Source: an uncultured Anaeroplasma sp. (GTDB lineage Bacteria > Bacillota_I > Bacilli_A > Acholeplasmatales > Anaeroplasmataceae). From it: DNA of 31,302 nucleotides. Position 1 is the stretch's first letter. Each line of letters starts with the position of its first letter. The position numbers and the translations under genes were made by a program. This document shows, in pieces, positions 15,716 through 24,790 of the stretch. The notes under the pieces are model-generated. The model saw only the letters and a program-made list of their open reading frames with translations, was not told the DNA's origin and made no database searches. The stretch lies in the NCBI GenBank assembly GCA_934216145.1, contig CAKQBG010000019.1, positions 1-31,302 on the forward strand, written 5' to 3'.

Positions 15716-16793
15716 CAATTAGGTCAAAAATATTCATTTGTCTAGTCTTAGCAGTGAACATTTCGTCAGGAACAAGTCTAACCCAAGTAGCTGATCTACC
15801 AGTTCCGTTAGGTCTAATTTTGTTTTCCTCTTTAAGTCTTACTAGCGCTCTATTAATTGTAGAATCAGATAATTGAGGACATGCCTGCTTGATTTGTTCT
15901 CTTGTAAAAATCTCTCCAAGCTTCATAATTGCAGACTCAACATTATCAATTTTTCTTAATTTTTTCTCGAAATTATAGTTTGAAACCATCTGCTCAACCT
16001 TACCATATCCCTCAAGTAAAAGGTCAATTATGTCCTTATTTAACATCGCAGTTTGAGAATATCCAGCCTCCCAATTGAAGCCTGCAGATATTGTAGAAGC
16101 TCTAAATTGTTCTATTTTATTGTAGTAGCATTCGAAGAAACTAATATATTTAAATAGATTAAATCTCTCTCTAACTAATAAACAATAAAGGATAATTAAA
16201 GCTAAAATTTGATTATGATCACTGAATAAATTGAAATGTAATAGGTCTACATAAAGGTTAGTAATTGCTTGAGTTGGCTCTACATTCTTATTCTTAATTG
16301 CGTCATTAAAGACCTTAATTTCCTCATCTAGAACCTCTCTTTTTGAGATTTTAGTCTTTTCCTCTAATAAATGTGGCTTAGCTACTCTAACCTCTAAATT
16401 ATAAGAAATTTTCTCTACATCGTTATAAAGTGTATAAGCTAAATGTAAGAATTCATTTGAAGTTACCTCAAAATCAGTACCCTTATCCTGGATGATTCTA
16501 AAGACCTTTTTTAAGTTCGCAAGTACCTTTTCATCATTAGTTTTAGGCTCACTATTTTTCTTTAATATTAATCTTGTTCTACTTTCTGAAACATTAAGCT
16601 TAAGGATTCTTGAAACATATAGTGCATCCTTTTCTATAGTGTTTTTAATGATGACATCCATATAGTTCTTTAAGACGTCCTCATAATAAAAATCCTTACC
16701 CTTAAATTGATATAGCTTAGTTAAAGAAATAACTAATGCATTTGGATAAGTCAACCTATCAATATTTGAAAAACAATTCTTTTTTTCGCTCAT
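15699..16793 (-). CDS. Fic-fold protein with lost active-site motif and C-terminal winged helix
   Basis: A 364-residue protein. The middle (about residues 110-270) follows the Fic layout: helix DLLHFNLFSDHNQILALIILYCLLV, then FKYISFFECYYNKIEQFR and GFNWEAGYSQTAMLNKDIIDLL, as in Fic proteins of Firmicutes. The canonical HPFxxGNGR is replaced by N188-L-F-S-D-H-N-Q-I, losing the catalytic His and the Arg, so AMP transfer is unlikely. Residues 285-340 form a winged helix (FTREQIKQACPQLSDSTINRALVRLKEE), suggesting DNA binding. I place the start at 16793 (MSEKK): GGGGAG lies 7 bases upstream and the promoter lies inside the longer reading frame that begins at 16847. Targets are unknown. Confidence 0.7.
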   Translation of the reverse strand: MSEKKNCFSNIDRLTYPNALVISLTKLYQFKGKDFYYEDVLKNYMDVIIKNTIEKDALYVSRILKLNVSESRTRLILKKNSEPKTNDEKVLANLKKVFRIIQDKGTDFEVTSNEFLHLAYTLYNDVEKISYNLEVRVAKPHLLEEKTKISKREVLDEEIKVFNDAIKNKNVEPTQAITNLYVDLLHFNLFSDHNQILALIILYCLLVRERFNLFKYISFFECYYNKIEQFRASTISAGFNWEAGYSQTAMLNKDIIDLLLEGYGKVEQMVSNYNFEKKLRKIDNVESAIMKLGEIFTREQIKQACPQLSDSTINRALVRLKEENKIRPNGTGRSATWVRLVPDEMFTAKTRQMNIFDLIESDEN

Positions 16794-16818
16794 AAAAACA
16801 CTCCCCATAAACATATTC

Positions 16819-16847
16819 ATTATATCAAAATTGAGTATATTTTTCAA
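16819..16847 (-). promoter_or_regulatory. Promoter of the Fic-like gene
   Basis: On the minus strand TTGAAA (16842-16847), a 17-bp spacer and a perfect TATAAT (16819-16824). Transcription would start near 16812, which rules out the in-frame start at 16847. Confidence 0.8.
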
Positions 16848-16892
16848 TTAAAAATAAAGAATAAATAGCATTAATTTTTAACCTCTGAGCAT

Positions 16893-16917
16893 AAAAAAAA
16901 GAGGATATTTCATCCTC
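16893..16917 (-). terminator. Terminator of the nucleoside kinase gene
   Basis: GAGGAT-gaaat-ATCCTC (16901-16917) followed on the minus strand by eight Ts. A-runs on the other side make it potentially bidirectional. Confidence 0.85.
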
Positions 16918-16926
16918 AAAAAAATA

Positions 16927-18573
16927 TTATTTTTTATCCTCAGTATAGAAAATTGAATCTCCTATAAATTCCCTTAATAATGAATTACATGGAATCCATT
17001 TATCAGAAATATCATTAAAATATTTTAAGAATTTAATTAATCTATTTGCTGAAATATAATTACTTGATTTATCATCAACCTGCTCTAAAAGAGGTATCGC
17101 ATGCTTCTTCATTACACAAAGCTCATAGCTCAATTCTGAATTGAATACATAATCAGCATTATTTTGATAAGGATAAATCCACTTAAATTCTCCTCTTCTA
17201 ACTGATGACCACATACTTAAGGTTTGTTCACAACCGGTACCTCTAAAGTTAAAATCTCTAACCATTCTTCTAATCAATCTAATATCAGAAATAGAAATAG
17301 GATTCTGATCATCAATATTATATTGAGCTAATGGAGCAATATAAATCTTAAATTTATATTCCTCTCCAATACTAGTTGCTATAAGATCATTTAAGCCATG
17401 AATACCCTCAATCATTATAGGTTGATGTGCTTTAAGCTTAATAGGGCTCGAAAATTCCCTTTTTCTGTTCTTGAATTCATAAATAGGTAATCTTACCTCT
17501 TCTCCCTGAATCAAATTAAAAATAGTCCTATCAAAGAGCTTTAAATCAAGCGCTTCAATATTCTCAAAATCAGGCTTTCCATCCTCATCAAGTGGAGTTG
17601 CATTTAAAGGCTTATAAAAATTGTCCATACTAATCATAACTGGCTCAATTCCTCTACTCTTTAGCTCTATTCTTAATCGATTTGTAAATGTTGTTTTACC
17701 ACTTGAGGAAGGACCTGCAACACAAATAAGCTTAATATTATCAATATTAGATTGAATTCTTTCTCCTAATTCAGCAAATTGTCTATTATGCTTTGCCTCA
17801 CAAATATTAATAAACTCTAGGGCATTACCCGCATCTATAATTTCATTAATTTGGCTTATAGAACCTGATTTAGAGGTATTAGCCCAAATATTAGCTTCCT
17901 TTAAAACTGTTCTAAATACTCTTTCATCAGTGAACTCAGGAAGTCTTCCATTACACTCACTACGAGGATAGCAAATTAAGAATCCTGGAGTGTATAGCTT
18001 AAAGCTAAACTCCTTAATATAACCAGTAGATGGAAGCATATACCCAAACATATAATCCATAAATCCATCACACTCATAGGTATGAACAGTATCCTCAGTA
18101 CGATATTTTAATATCTTAATTTTGTCATTATAGCCCTCTTCTTTATAATACTTTATAGCAGCCTCCTTCTTTAATTCTAAGCGAGTAATAGGAAGATTTA
18201 AGCTAATAATTCTATTAACCTCAGCCGTAATTTTATCTAAATCCTCTTGTAAGAAGGCATGACCAATATTGCTTAATGATGCAAAAATAGATCTAGAAAC
18301 ACTATAATTGAAGTAAATTCTACCTTTTGGATAGATATTTTTAGTTGCTTTAACAATTATATATCTTAGTGTTGCTTGATAGATTTTTGATACTGAATCA
18401 TCTCTTAAATCAAGAAGCTCAACAGTAGAATCCTCCTTTATTTCATAATTAAGCTCCCTTAATCTATTATTTACTCTAGCAGCCATATATTTAAAATCAC
18501 TATTATCAAACATATCAATGATTCTTGTAGGCTTATCAAATATCTTTTCTTCATTATTAATTATAATATGCAT
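16927..18573 (-). CDS. Uridine-kinase-like nucleoside kinase with N-terminal TGS/tRNA-synthetase-like domain
   Basis: A 548-residue protein. Residues 1-60 look like a TGS domain and about 70-270 like the second additional domain of threonyl-tRNA synthetase. From residue 280 a P-loop kinase of the uridine kinase/PRK type begins: Walker A GPSSSGKTT (287-295), then SMDNFYKPL, the IMIEGIHGLN Walker-B-like strand and the RLIRRMVRDFNFRG lid. This architecture is known from bacterial proteins such as Thermotoga TM0751, annotated as nucleoside or uridine kinases; the true substrate is not clear. AAGGAGAAG lies 5 bases before the ATG. It has its own promoter and terminator, and the repeat array lies behind its promoter. 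Confidence 0.82.
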   Translation of the reverse strand: MHIIINNEEKIFDKPTRIIDMFDNSDFKYMAARVNNRLRELNYEIKEDSTVELLDLRDDSVSKIYQATLRYIIVKATKNIYPKGRIYFNYSVSRSIFASLSNIGHAFLQEDLDKITAEVNRIISLNLPITRLELKKEAAIKYYKEEGYNDKIKILKYRTEDTVHTYECDGFMDYMFGYMLPSTGYIKEFSFKLYTPGFLICYPRSECNGRLPEFTDERVFRTVLKEANIWANTSKSGSISQINEIIDAGNALEFINICEAKHNRQFAELGERIQSNIDNIKLICVAGPSSSGKTTFTNRLRIELKSRGIEPVMISMDNFYKPLNATPLDEDGKPDFENIEALDLKLFDRTIFNLIQGEEVRLPIYEFKNRKREFSSPIKLKAHQPIMIEGIHGLNDLIATSIGEEYKFKIYIAPLAQYNIDDQNPISISDIRLIRRMVRDFNFRGTGCEQTLSMWSSVRRGEFKWIYPYQNNADYVFNSELSYELCVMKKHAIPLLEQVDDKSSNYISANRLIKFLKYFNDISDKWIPCNSLLREFIGDSIFYTEDKK

Positions 18574-18635
18574 TTTATCTTCTCCTTTTTTATTTCAAAA
18601 CGTAACTAGTAATTAAAACTAATAATCAATTTTAG

Positions 18636-18664
18636 ATTATATATTAAATATTTATCATTATCAA
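18636..18664 (-). promoter_or_regulatory. Promoter of the nucleoside kinase gene
   Basis: On the minus strand TTGATA (18659-18664), a 17-bp spacer and TATAAT (18636-18641). It leaves a leader of about 55 bases before the ATG. Confidence 0.7.
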
Positions 18665-19423
18665 ATGTAACAATATTAAAAACTAGATAGCGTTTGAAAT
18701 TTATTTTTTCTGTCTATATTATATTGAGCTTGAGTTAATGGAAATATATTATACTATATTTTATATTTCAAGTAAATAAAATATATTTCAAAACAAATCT
18801 AATATGAAAAAACATATAATTTATATTTATTTATAAAATGTTGTAATAAATAATCTTATTCCATTTAGTAATTGAAACTAGTTTTAATTCGAAATATTTT
18901 TATATAGCTATAAAGCTTCTATTATCTATTATTTTCTATCATTAATAACTATATTCAAAAATAGTTCTATTATGACTTATAAAAATAAATTTCAGAACAA
19001 ATCTAATATTAAATAACATTTCTTGTAGGTTATTTATAAATAAAGATATTTCTTATATCTAATTTAAATGGTCTTTAAAACCAAACCGAAGTTGAAATAT
19101 TTTTTAGAATAAACTAAAATGTAATTATCTATTATTTTGCTAAATATGTATATTATATGTTTTTATTATTGAAATTTTATGAGAAAATGAGACATATAAT
19201 TGCTTTTATATGGTAATTTCAATTGAGATTAAGTAATTTGAAAAAACATATTGTATTTTATTTTAATCTTATTTATATTTCTTTATATCGTTTGATTTAG
19301 TTATCAAAACTAGTTGCAATTTGAATTTTTTTTGCTATATAAAAGAGCATTCTAATACTATTCTATCTTTCGATTTTTTTTTACTATCTTAATAGTATTA
19401 ATCTAAATCTATAATATTTATAA
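18665..19423. repeat. Diverged ~200-bp tandem repeat array, non-coding
   Basis: About 0.76 kb with no gene, holding three to four degraded copies of a unit of about 200 bp. Unit heads lie at 18681, 18876, 19079 and 19308 (AACTAG, AACTAG, AACCAA, AACTAG; spacing 195, 203, 229), each followed by TTGAA/TCGAA and a T-rich run. AACAAATCTAATAT recurs 204 bp apart (18792 and 18996), and ATTATCTATTATTTT recurs exactly 203 bp apart (18921 and 19124), in register with the heads. The copies are too diverged for a recent duplication. Confidence 0.6.
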
Positions 19424-19424
19424 A

Positions 19425-19456
19425 TAAAAAAATGCCATAGTTTATAGCCTACGGCA
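19425..19456 (-). terminator. Terminator of the S24/S26-like gene
   Basis: On the minus strand ATGCCGTAG pairs with CTATGGCAT (one G-U) around a short loop, followed by seven Ts. Confidence 0.9.
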
Positions 19457-19461
19457 TATTT

Positions 19462-20292
19462 CTATTCTTCTATTTCTTTTACATCGATAGCTTCATTACT
19501 ATCCTCTTCTAATTCATCTTTATCTTCATACTCCTCATTAGATGAATTATTCTCATCATATTCTTCAACCATTCTTCTTGCTTCTTCTAGTTTTCTTTCC
19601 TTTTCGATTTTTTCATTCTCTTGACGAATGGCTTCAGCCTGCATTTCCTTTTGTAATTCTATAACAAGATCATCTGGGTTAATAAAATAATTCAATTCAG
19701 AATCAAGCTCCTTCTCAATATCCTGTTGAATCACAACTGGAGTACTAGCTTTATTCTCATTAACAGTCTCAAATCTTTCTTTAGCTATTTCAAATGCTTC
19801 TGTATTAATATCATCTTCATAAGCAATTACTCTATTTTTTAATCTAAAGTAAGCTAAATTATATTTTACTAATGTATATATATCTAAGGAAATAGATGGC
19901 TTTAAATTAATACTTTTAAATTTATTTTTTCTTTGTCTGCCTATAACCTTACCTATAATTGATTCTTTTTCAATTAGGTGATAGCTCTTTTCATTATCTC
20001 CAGCTACATAAATTCCATTTTCATTATATTTCATTACTCTTCTTAAAAAGTAATCATCATGATCCTTATATAATACATAATCTTTCTTTTCAAGCTTAGA
20101 AGGATGTCTAATAAACGCTAGATCATTAGCTTTAAAAAATGGAGCGTTAATTTCATCTTCAATTCTTAAGGAACCAATTAGTCCATGCTCAACACGCTCT
20201 ACTACTACTTCCTTTGAGTTGACATCAACATGCTCATCTAATTCTTCATCTAAGGGTTTATTTTCCTCTAATGGCTTTTTATTCCTTTTCAT
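19462..20292 (-). CDS. S24/S26 peptidase-fold protein with degenerate catalytic residues and acidic tail
   Basis: A 276-residue protein with no signal or membrane segment. Residues 40-120 resemble the LexA/signal-peptidase core: KKDYVLYKD, YFLRRVMKY, GIYVAGDNEKSYHLIEKESIIGKVIG. In active S26 enzymes the RRV position carries the catalytic Lys or His; here it is Arg (R84-R85). The box expected to hold the Ser reads NAPFFKAND. Both catalytic residues therefore appear lost, suggesting a binding rather than proteolytic role. The C-terminal third is a highly charged coiled coil ending in an acidic tail. The start is the ATG at 20292 with GAGGTGG 8 bases upstream, not the GTG at 20304. Function unknown. 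Confidence 0.65.
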   Translation of the reverse strand: MKRNKKPLEENKPLDEELDEHVDVNSKEVVVERVEHGLIGSLRIEDEINAPFFKANDLAFIRHPSKLEKKDYVLYKDHDDYFLRRVMKYNENGIYVAGDNEKSYHLIEKESIIGKVIGRQRKNKFKSINLKPSISLDIYTLVKYNLAYFRLKNRVIAYEDDINTEAFEIAKERFETVNENKASTPVVIQQDIEKELDSELNYFINPDDLVIELQKEMQAEAIRQENEKIEKERKLEEARRMVEEYDENNSSNEEYEDKDELEEDSNEAIDVKEIEE

Positions 20293-20322
20293 TAACGTTT
20301 CCACCTCAATTCGATTAATTTT

Positions 20323-20351
20323 ATTATAAATTAATTAATAAGTAAATTCAA
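20323..20351 (-). promoter_or_regulatory. Promoter of the S24/S26-like gene
   Basis: On the minus strand TTGAAT (20346-20351), a 17-bp spacer and TATAAT (20323-20328). Confidence 0.7.
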
Positions 20352-20371
20352 GTAATACAAGCTTGTTGTAA

Positions 20372-21100
20372 TTAAATAAATAACCTAATTAGGTATAATA
20401 CTACTAAATGAAGAGGATAATATAGATAAAAGAAATATTTAAAGTCAAATTTACCCTTTTTACCACTATAGAAAAATATTATTAATACTGAAATTAAAGA
20501 ATACATTTGATGATTTGGAGAATGCTCAACAAATTCATAATAGCAGGATAATGCTAAAACTCCAAGAAAGAATAATAGAAATCTTATCCATTTATTCTTA
20601 AAGCCTAAATATACTAAGAAAGGAATAAATACTGGAAATATAGAATAATCCATATAGATAGATGAATTACCTGTTATTTTATCACAAAAGCCTAAAAAAC
20701 AAGAAATAATAAACATTGTTATAAATAATAATAAATATAAAATAAAGCTTTTTTTGTTCTTTATTTTACATGATTCAGTAATTTTATCATAAGAATAAAT
20801 TAAGGTTAAGGAAAAAGAAAATGATATTAAAATATTAAAATAAAATTGCTTTAAAAATAATAAATAAATTAAAAAGCATATAAAACCAATTACAAATATT
20901 GATAGTAAATACTTTTTTTTATTATGAGTATAATATGCTCCTTCAGCTATCATATAACAAAATAAAGGCATAGCTATTCTTCCTATTATTCTAAATATAT
21001 GATAATTTGGGAATAGCATAAGACCAATATGATCAATAGTCATAGTAATAAGAGCTATTATTTTAATCATTGTTCTATTAATCCCAAAATCATTAATCAT
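20372..21100 (-). CDS. TraX-family multi-pass membrane protein
   Basis: A 242-residue protein with about seven or eight hydrophobic segments. The N-terminal block MIKIIALITMTIDHIGLMLFP followed by RIIGRIAMPLFCYMIAEGAYYT is the TraX-family signature. TraX of F plasmid acetylates pilin, and chromosomal homologues in Firmicutes are presumed membrane acyltransferases of unknown substrate. The conserved DH pair in TIDHIG is present. The start is the ATG at 21100 with GAGGTG 7-8 bases upstream; the GTG at 21109 overlaps that ribosome site. It is divergent from the MgtC gene and upstream of the S24/S26-like gene, with no terminator seen between them. Confidence 0.8.
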   Translation of the reverse strand: MINDFGINRTMIKIIALITMTIDHIGLMLFPNYHIFRIIGRIAMPLFCYMIAEGAYYTHNKKKYLLSIFVIGFICFLIYLLFLKQFYFNILISFSFSLTLIYSYDKITESCKIKNKKSFILYLLLFITMFIISCFLGFCDKITGNSSIYMDYSIFPVFIPFLVYLGFKNKWIRFLLFFLGVLALSCYYEFVEHSPNHQMYSLISVLIIFFYSGKKGKFDFKYFFYLYYPLHLVVLYLIRLFI

Positions 21101-21118
21101 TATAAACACCTCGTGTGT

Positions 21119-21124
21119 ATTATA
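21119..21124 (-). promoter_or_regulatory. -10 box upstream of the TraX-family gene
   Basis: TATAAT on the minus strand, about 19 bases before the ATG at 21100. No good -35 element is visible. Confidence 0.4.
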
Positions 21125-21238
21125 TACTTTTATGCTAAAAAAAACTATTAATAATGATGTTATTTAGCGAATTTAATATACATTTTAAAATAAAAATGAT
21201 AAAATATTGATACTAAATGACGATTAAGGAGACTTATT

Positions 21239-21964
21239 ATGTTTTTAATAAATATTGTTGATCCATTTGTTCAAGCTACCGGATGGAGCTTTTTAAATGA
21301 GATTTCTTTTGTAAGTATAATTGTTAGATTATTACTTTCTGTAATATGTGGAGGTCTATTAGGCCTAGAAAGGTCTAAAAAGCATCAAGCAGCAGGTTTT
21401 AGAACCTATATTCTTGTTTGTCTAGGTTCAACAATTGCGATGCTTACAAATGAGTATATTTCTATTCAATTTAATATGGGGGATACTGCTAGACTTGGAG
21501 CTCAGGTTATTTCAGGAATAGGATTTTTAGGGGCAGGAACTATTCTTATTACTTCTAAAAATAGAATTATTGGTTTAACCACTGCGGCTGGATTATGGGC
21601 TTGTGCCTGTCTTGGACTTTCAATTGGTATTGGTTTTTATACTTTAGCCATATTATCTACTATTGTTGTTGTAGTGATATTTTCATTATTGCCAGCATTT
21701 GAAAAGAATCTTACAAAGCGTTCTAAAAGATTTAATATTCATATTGAATTTGAATGTAGAGCTAATTTAAAGGATTTTGTAAATACGGTTAGAAATATGG
21801 GAATAAAGATTAATTCTATTTCTTATAATGAAGCTTATTCATCATCAGGTCTTAGTGTTTATTCTATTCAGTTTGATCTAAATAAAAATGAAACAAAAAA
21901 TCATGATTTCTATATAAATAATTTTAAAAAGCTTAATTATGTTAATTATGTAGAAGAAATTTAA
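21239..21964 (+). CDS. MgtC/SapB-family membrane protein
   Basis: A 241-residue protein. The first 150 residues hold about four to five membrane helices with the family's conserved stretches GGLLGLERSKKHQAAGFRTYILVCLGST, ARLGAQVISGIGFLGAGTI and GLTTAAGLWACACLG. Residues 160-241 form a small soluble ACT-like domain. MgtC proteins affect growth in low magnesium and virulence in other bacteria; many homologues are of unknown role. AAGGAGAC lies 7 bases before the ATG. It is a single gene, divergent from the TraX-family gene and closed by its own terminator. Confidence 0.88.
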   Translation: MFLINIVDPFVQATGWSFLNEISFVSIIVRLLLSVICGGLLGLERSKKHQAAGFRTYILVCLGSTIAMLTNEYISIQFNMGDTARLGAQVISGIGFLGAGTILITSKNRIIGLTTAAGLWACACLGLSIGIGFYTLAILSTIVVVVIFSLLPAFEKNLTKRSKRFNIHIEFECRANLKDFVNTVRNMGIKINSISYNEAYSSSGLSVYSIQFDLNKNETKNHDFYINNFKKLNYVNYVEEI

Positions 21965-21966
21965 GG

Positions 21967-21994
21967 ACTACGAATTTATTTTCGTAGTTTTTTT
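21967..21994 (+). terminator. Terminator of the MgtC-family gene
   Basis: ACTACGAA (21967-21974) pairs with TTCGTAGT (21981-21988), followed by a T run. Confidence 0.9.
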
Positions 21995-22002
21995 ATAAAT
22001 AA

Positions 22003-22052
22003 AAAGCCTAATCAAAATAGTAAATTTAATTTGTACTATTAGATTAGGCTTT
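22003..22052 (-). terminator. Terminator of the parE-parC operon
   Basis: AAAGCCTAATC (22003-22013) pairs with GATTAGGCTTT (22042-22052), with an inner TAGTA/TACTA stem. T-rich sequence follows on the minus strand; it could work in both directions. Confidence 0.85.
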
Positions 22053-22074
22053 AATTTTATTTTAAATTAATTTA

Positions 22075-24789
22075 TTACTTTTTATCATCTTCAAATAAAG
22101 AAATTCTTTGGTATTTAATTTCCTTTTTTTTAGATTTATCTTTAGAATCATCTATATCGGTTTTAAGATTCTTTGTTGAAGAGCTTTCCTTCTTTAATAT
22201 AGCATCTAGCTCATCGAGAATATTCGCAGTCACGTTTGGCTTTTCAGCTGGGATTGGCTTCTCATCAGTATAATCATCATCAAATAAAGTATGAGTAGGC
22301 TCCTCTAAATAATCTAATGATGGAATTGAATCAGGAGTAGCTGGTTCATCAATATAAAGCTTTAATGGTTGAACAAGCTCCTCATTAACAAGCTTTAGTG
22401 CCTTTCCAGCATCAGCCTGATTATATTTAAGGGTATTAGCCTCAATATTTTCATTTCCATTCTTATAAACTAAATGAATAAGAGATTCCTTATATTGATT
22501 TGGAGTTAAAGCTTTCGAATCAGCTATATAAACTGGATTAGATTTAACTTCTTTGATAACACTTGTTCCTACTCTGCCACGTTTAGTTAATACTAAATCA
22601 GTAACCTTCATTCTCTTTATAGTATTTTTCTCAGTTAAAATAACGAAATCATCATTTTTATTACTATAAAAAGCAGAAACAACAGAATCCTTATCACTTA
22701 AGATAACTGATCTAACTCCTCCAGCATTACAACCATATAGGCTTATATCAGAAGCTCTAAAGCGTAATGCAAAACACTTCTTAGTTACTAATACAATCTC
22801 AAGTGGATTCTTTGTCATATCAACAGAAGCTAATTCATCACCATCTACTAGCTTAATAGCTCTTACAGGCTTTGAGTATCTTGTAACAACAAATTCAGAT
22901 AATAATGTTTGCTTCATTACACCTTGCTTTGTAGTTAATAATAATGTATATGAATCAATAAAATTCTTAACAGAGAAAACAGTAACTATTTTTTCCTTTG
23001 GAGATGTAGTAACTAGGTTATTAATAAATTGTCCAACCTCTTTAAATTTACATTCGTTAATTTTAAATACAGGTAAATAAATAAAATTTCCTAATGATGT
23101 AAAAATTAATAAAGTATCAAGAGTTGAAACTTCCTTAAGGAATATAATTGAGTCATTTTCCTTAACAGCGTTATTCTTAACCTTCGCAAATGATTTAGGA
23201 TTATCACGCTTTAAATAGCCCTCTCTTGAAATAGAGACAACAGTTTGTTCTTTCGCAATTAAATCCATTTCATCAACTTTAATATTAGATACCTTTTCAT
23301 CAATAACAGTTCTTCTTGGGCATACTAATACCTTATTCATTTCCTCAAGCTCATGCTTAATAACCTTTAATAGCTCACGTTCAGATGATAATATCTTCTT
23401 ATACTTAGCTACATTCTTTTCTAATTCTTCTCTTTCCTCTTGTAAAGCTAAAATATCCTGATTAGATAAGCTATATAATCTCATCATTACAATAGCTTCA
23501 GCCTGAACCTCAGTAAAATCAAATCTTTTAACTAAGTTTTCAATAGAATCAGCCTTATTTTTAGAAGCTCTAATTACCGCAATAACCTCATCAACAATAG
23601 AAATCATCTTTGTTAAGCCATCAACGATATGTAATCTTTTTTGAGCCTTAGCTAAATCGAAATTAGTTCTATTAGTAACTACCTCTTTTTGATGATCAAT
23701 ATAGGCATCTAAAATAGGAATTACACCTAGTCTCATAGGTCGACGATTACAAATTGAAACCATATTATAATTTAGGTTAATTTGTAAATCAGTATTCTTT
23801 AAAAAATAATTAATAATTGCTTCTTGGTTAGCGCCTTTTTTTAGATCTACTGCGATACGTAAGCCATCTCTACCTGATTCATCACGTACCTCTAAAACAT
23901 CAGGAACCTTACCATCAATTCTTAATTGTTCCATCTTTTCAACTGTTTTTGATTTTAATGTATCATAAGGAATTTCAGTTATAACAATACGTTTTTGATC
24001 ATTTCCCATATCCTCAAATTCGTATTTACTTCTAACAACAACAGTACCTGCTCCTGTTAAGAATGCCTCTCTAATTCCATCCTTACCTTGGACGATACCG
24101 CCAGTTGGGAAATCTGGACCAGGCATTATTTTAAGTAAATCATCAACAGTCATATCTGGGTTATCAATTCTTGCGATAGTTGCGCTAACAACCTCGTTAA
24201 TATTATGTGTTGGAATATATGTTGCATAACCTGATGAAATACCCATCGCACCATTAACTAAAAGGTTGGGGAATTTAGCAGGTAATACAGTAGGCTCAAT
24301 TTCCTCTTCATCGAAGTTTGGAATAAAAGGTACTGTATTTTTGTCAATATCCATTAATAGATATTCAGCATTTTTACTCATACGAGTTTCAGTATAACGC
24401 ATGGCTGCTGGTCCATCACCATCTATTGAACCATTATTGCCATGCATATCAATTAGTGTAACACCCATTTTCCATGTTTGACTCATACGAACCATTGCTT
24501 CATATATAGATGAATCTCCATGAGGGTGGAATTTACCCATAACCTCACCAACAATACGAGCAGATTTTTTATATTGAGCATTAGATGTAACCTTTAAAAC
24601 ATTCATTCCATATAGAATACGTCTTTGAACTGGCTTTAAGCCATCTCTAATATCAGGAATAGCACGCTCCTGGATAATATATTTAGAATATCTACCAAAG
24701 CGGTCACCAATTACGTCCTCAAGCTTTGTTTCTTGAAATGTTTCATTCATAAACATATCAAGCTTTTTCTTTAAGGATTCCTTTGCCAT
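22075..24789 (-). CDS. parC: DNA topoisomerase IV subunit A
   Basis: A 904-residue type II topoisomerase cleavage subunit that decatenates daughter chromosomes with ParE. FGRYSKYIIQERAIPDIRDG and MSQTWKMGVTLIDMHGNNGS are ParC rather than GyrA patterns. The catalytic tyrosine is Y132 (AAMRYTE). The quinolone region reads HPHGDSSIYEAM with S93 and E97 at the positions of S80 and E84 of Staphylococcus ParC, that is, the susceptible form. A C-terminal beta-pinwheel follows (about 510-810). The last ~90 residues are an extra charged tail rich in Asp, Glu and Lys. One base separates it from parE, and its ribosome site lies in parE's acidic end. Confidence 0.93.
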   Translation of the reverse strand: MAKESLKKKLDMFMNETFQETKLEDVIGDRFGRYSKYIIQERAIPDIRDGLKPVQRRILYGMNVLKVTSNAQYKKSARIVGEVMGKFHPHGDSSIYEAMVRMSQTWKMGVTLIDMHGNNGSIDGDGPAAMRYTETRMSKNAEYLLMDIDKNTVPFIPNFDEEEIEPTVLPAKFPNLLVNGAMGISSGYATYIPTHNINEVVSATIARIDNPDMTVDDLLKIMPGPDFPTGGIVQGKDGIREAFLTGAGTVVVRSKYEFEDMGNDQKRIVITEIPYDTLKSKTVEKMEQLRIDGKVPDVLEVRDESGRDGLRIAVDLKKGANQEAIINYFLKNTDLQINLNYNMVSICNRRPMRLGVIPILDAYIDHQKEVVTNRTNFDLAKAQKRLHIVDGLTKMISIVDEVIAVIRASKNKADSIENLVKRFDFTEVQAEAIVMMRLYSLSNQDILALQEEREELEKNVAKYKKILSSERELLKVIKHELEEMNKVLVCPRRTVIDEKVSNIKVDEMDLIAKEQTVVSISREGYLKRDNPKSFAKVKNNAVKENDSIIFLKEVSTLDTLLIFTSLGNFIYLPVFKINECKFKEVGQFINNLVTTSPKEKIVTVFSVKNFIDSYTLLLTTKQGVMKQTLLSEFVVTRYSKPVRAIKLVDGDELASVDMTKNPLEIVLVTKKCFALRFRASDISLYGCNAGGVRSVILSDKDSVVSAFYSNKNDDFVILTEKNTIKRMKVTDLVLTKRGRVGTSVIKEVKSNPVYIADSKALTPNQYKESLIHLVYKNGNENIEANTLKYNQADAGKALKLVNEELVQPLKLYIDEPATPDSIPSLDYLEEPTHTLFDDDYTDEKPIPAEKPNVTANILDELDAILKKESSSTKNLKTDIDDSKDKSKKKEIKYQRISLFEDDKK

Positions 24790-24790
24790 C

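Noticed and set aside
16794..16847. 18-codon N-terminal extension of the Fic-like protein
   Set aside because: The promoter -35 and -10 boxes lie within it, so it would not be transcribed.
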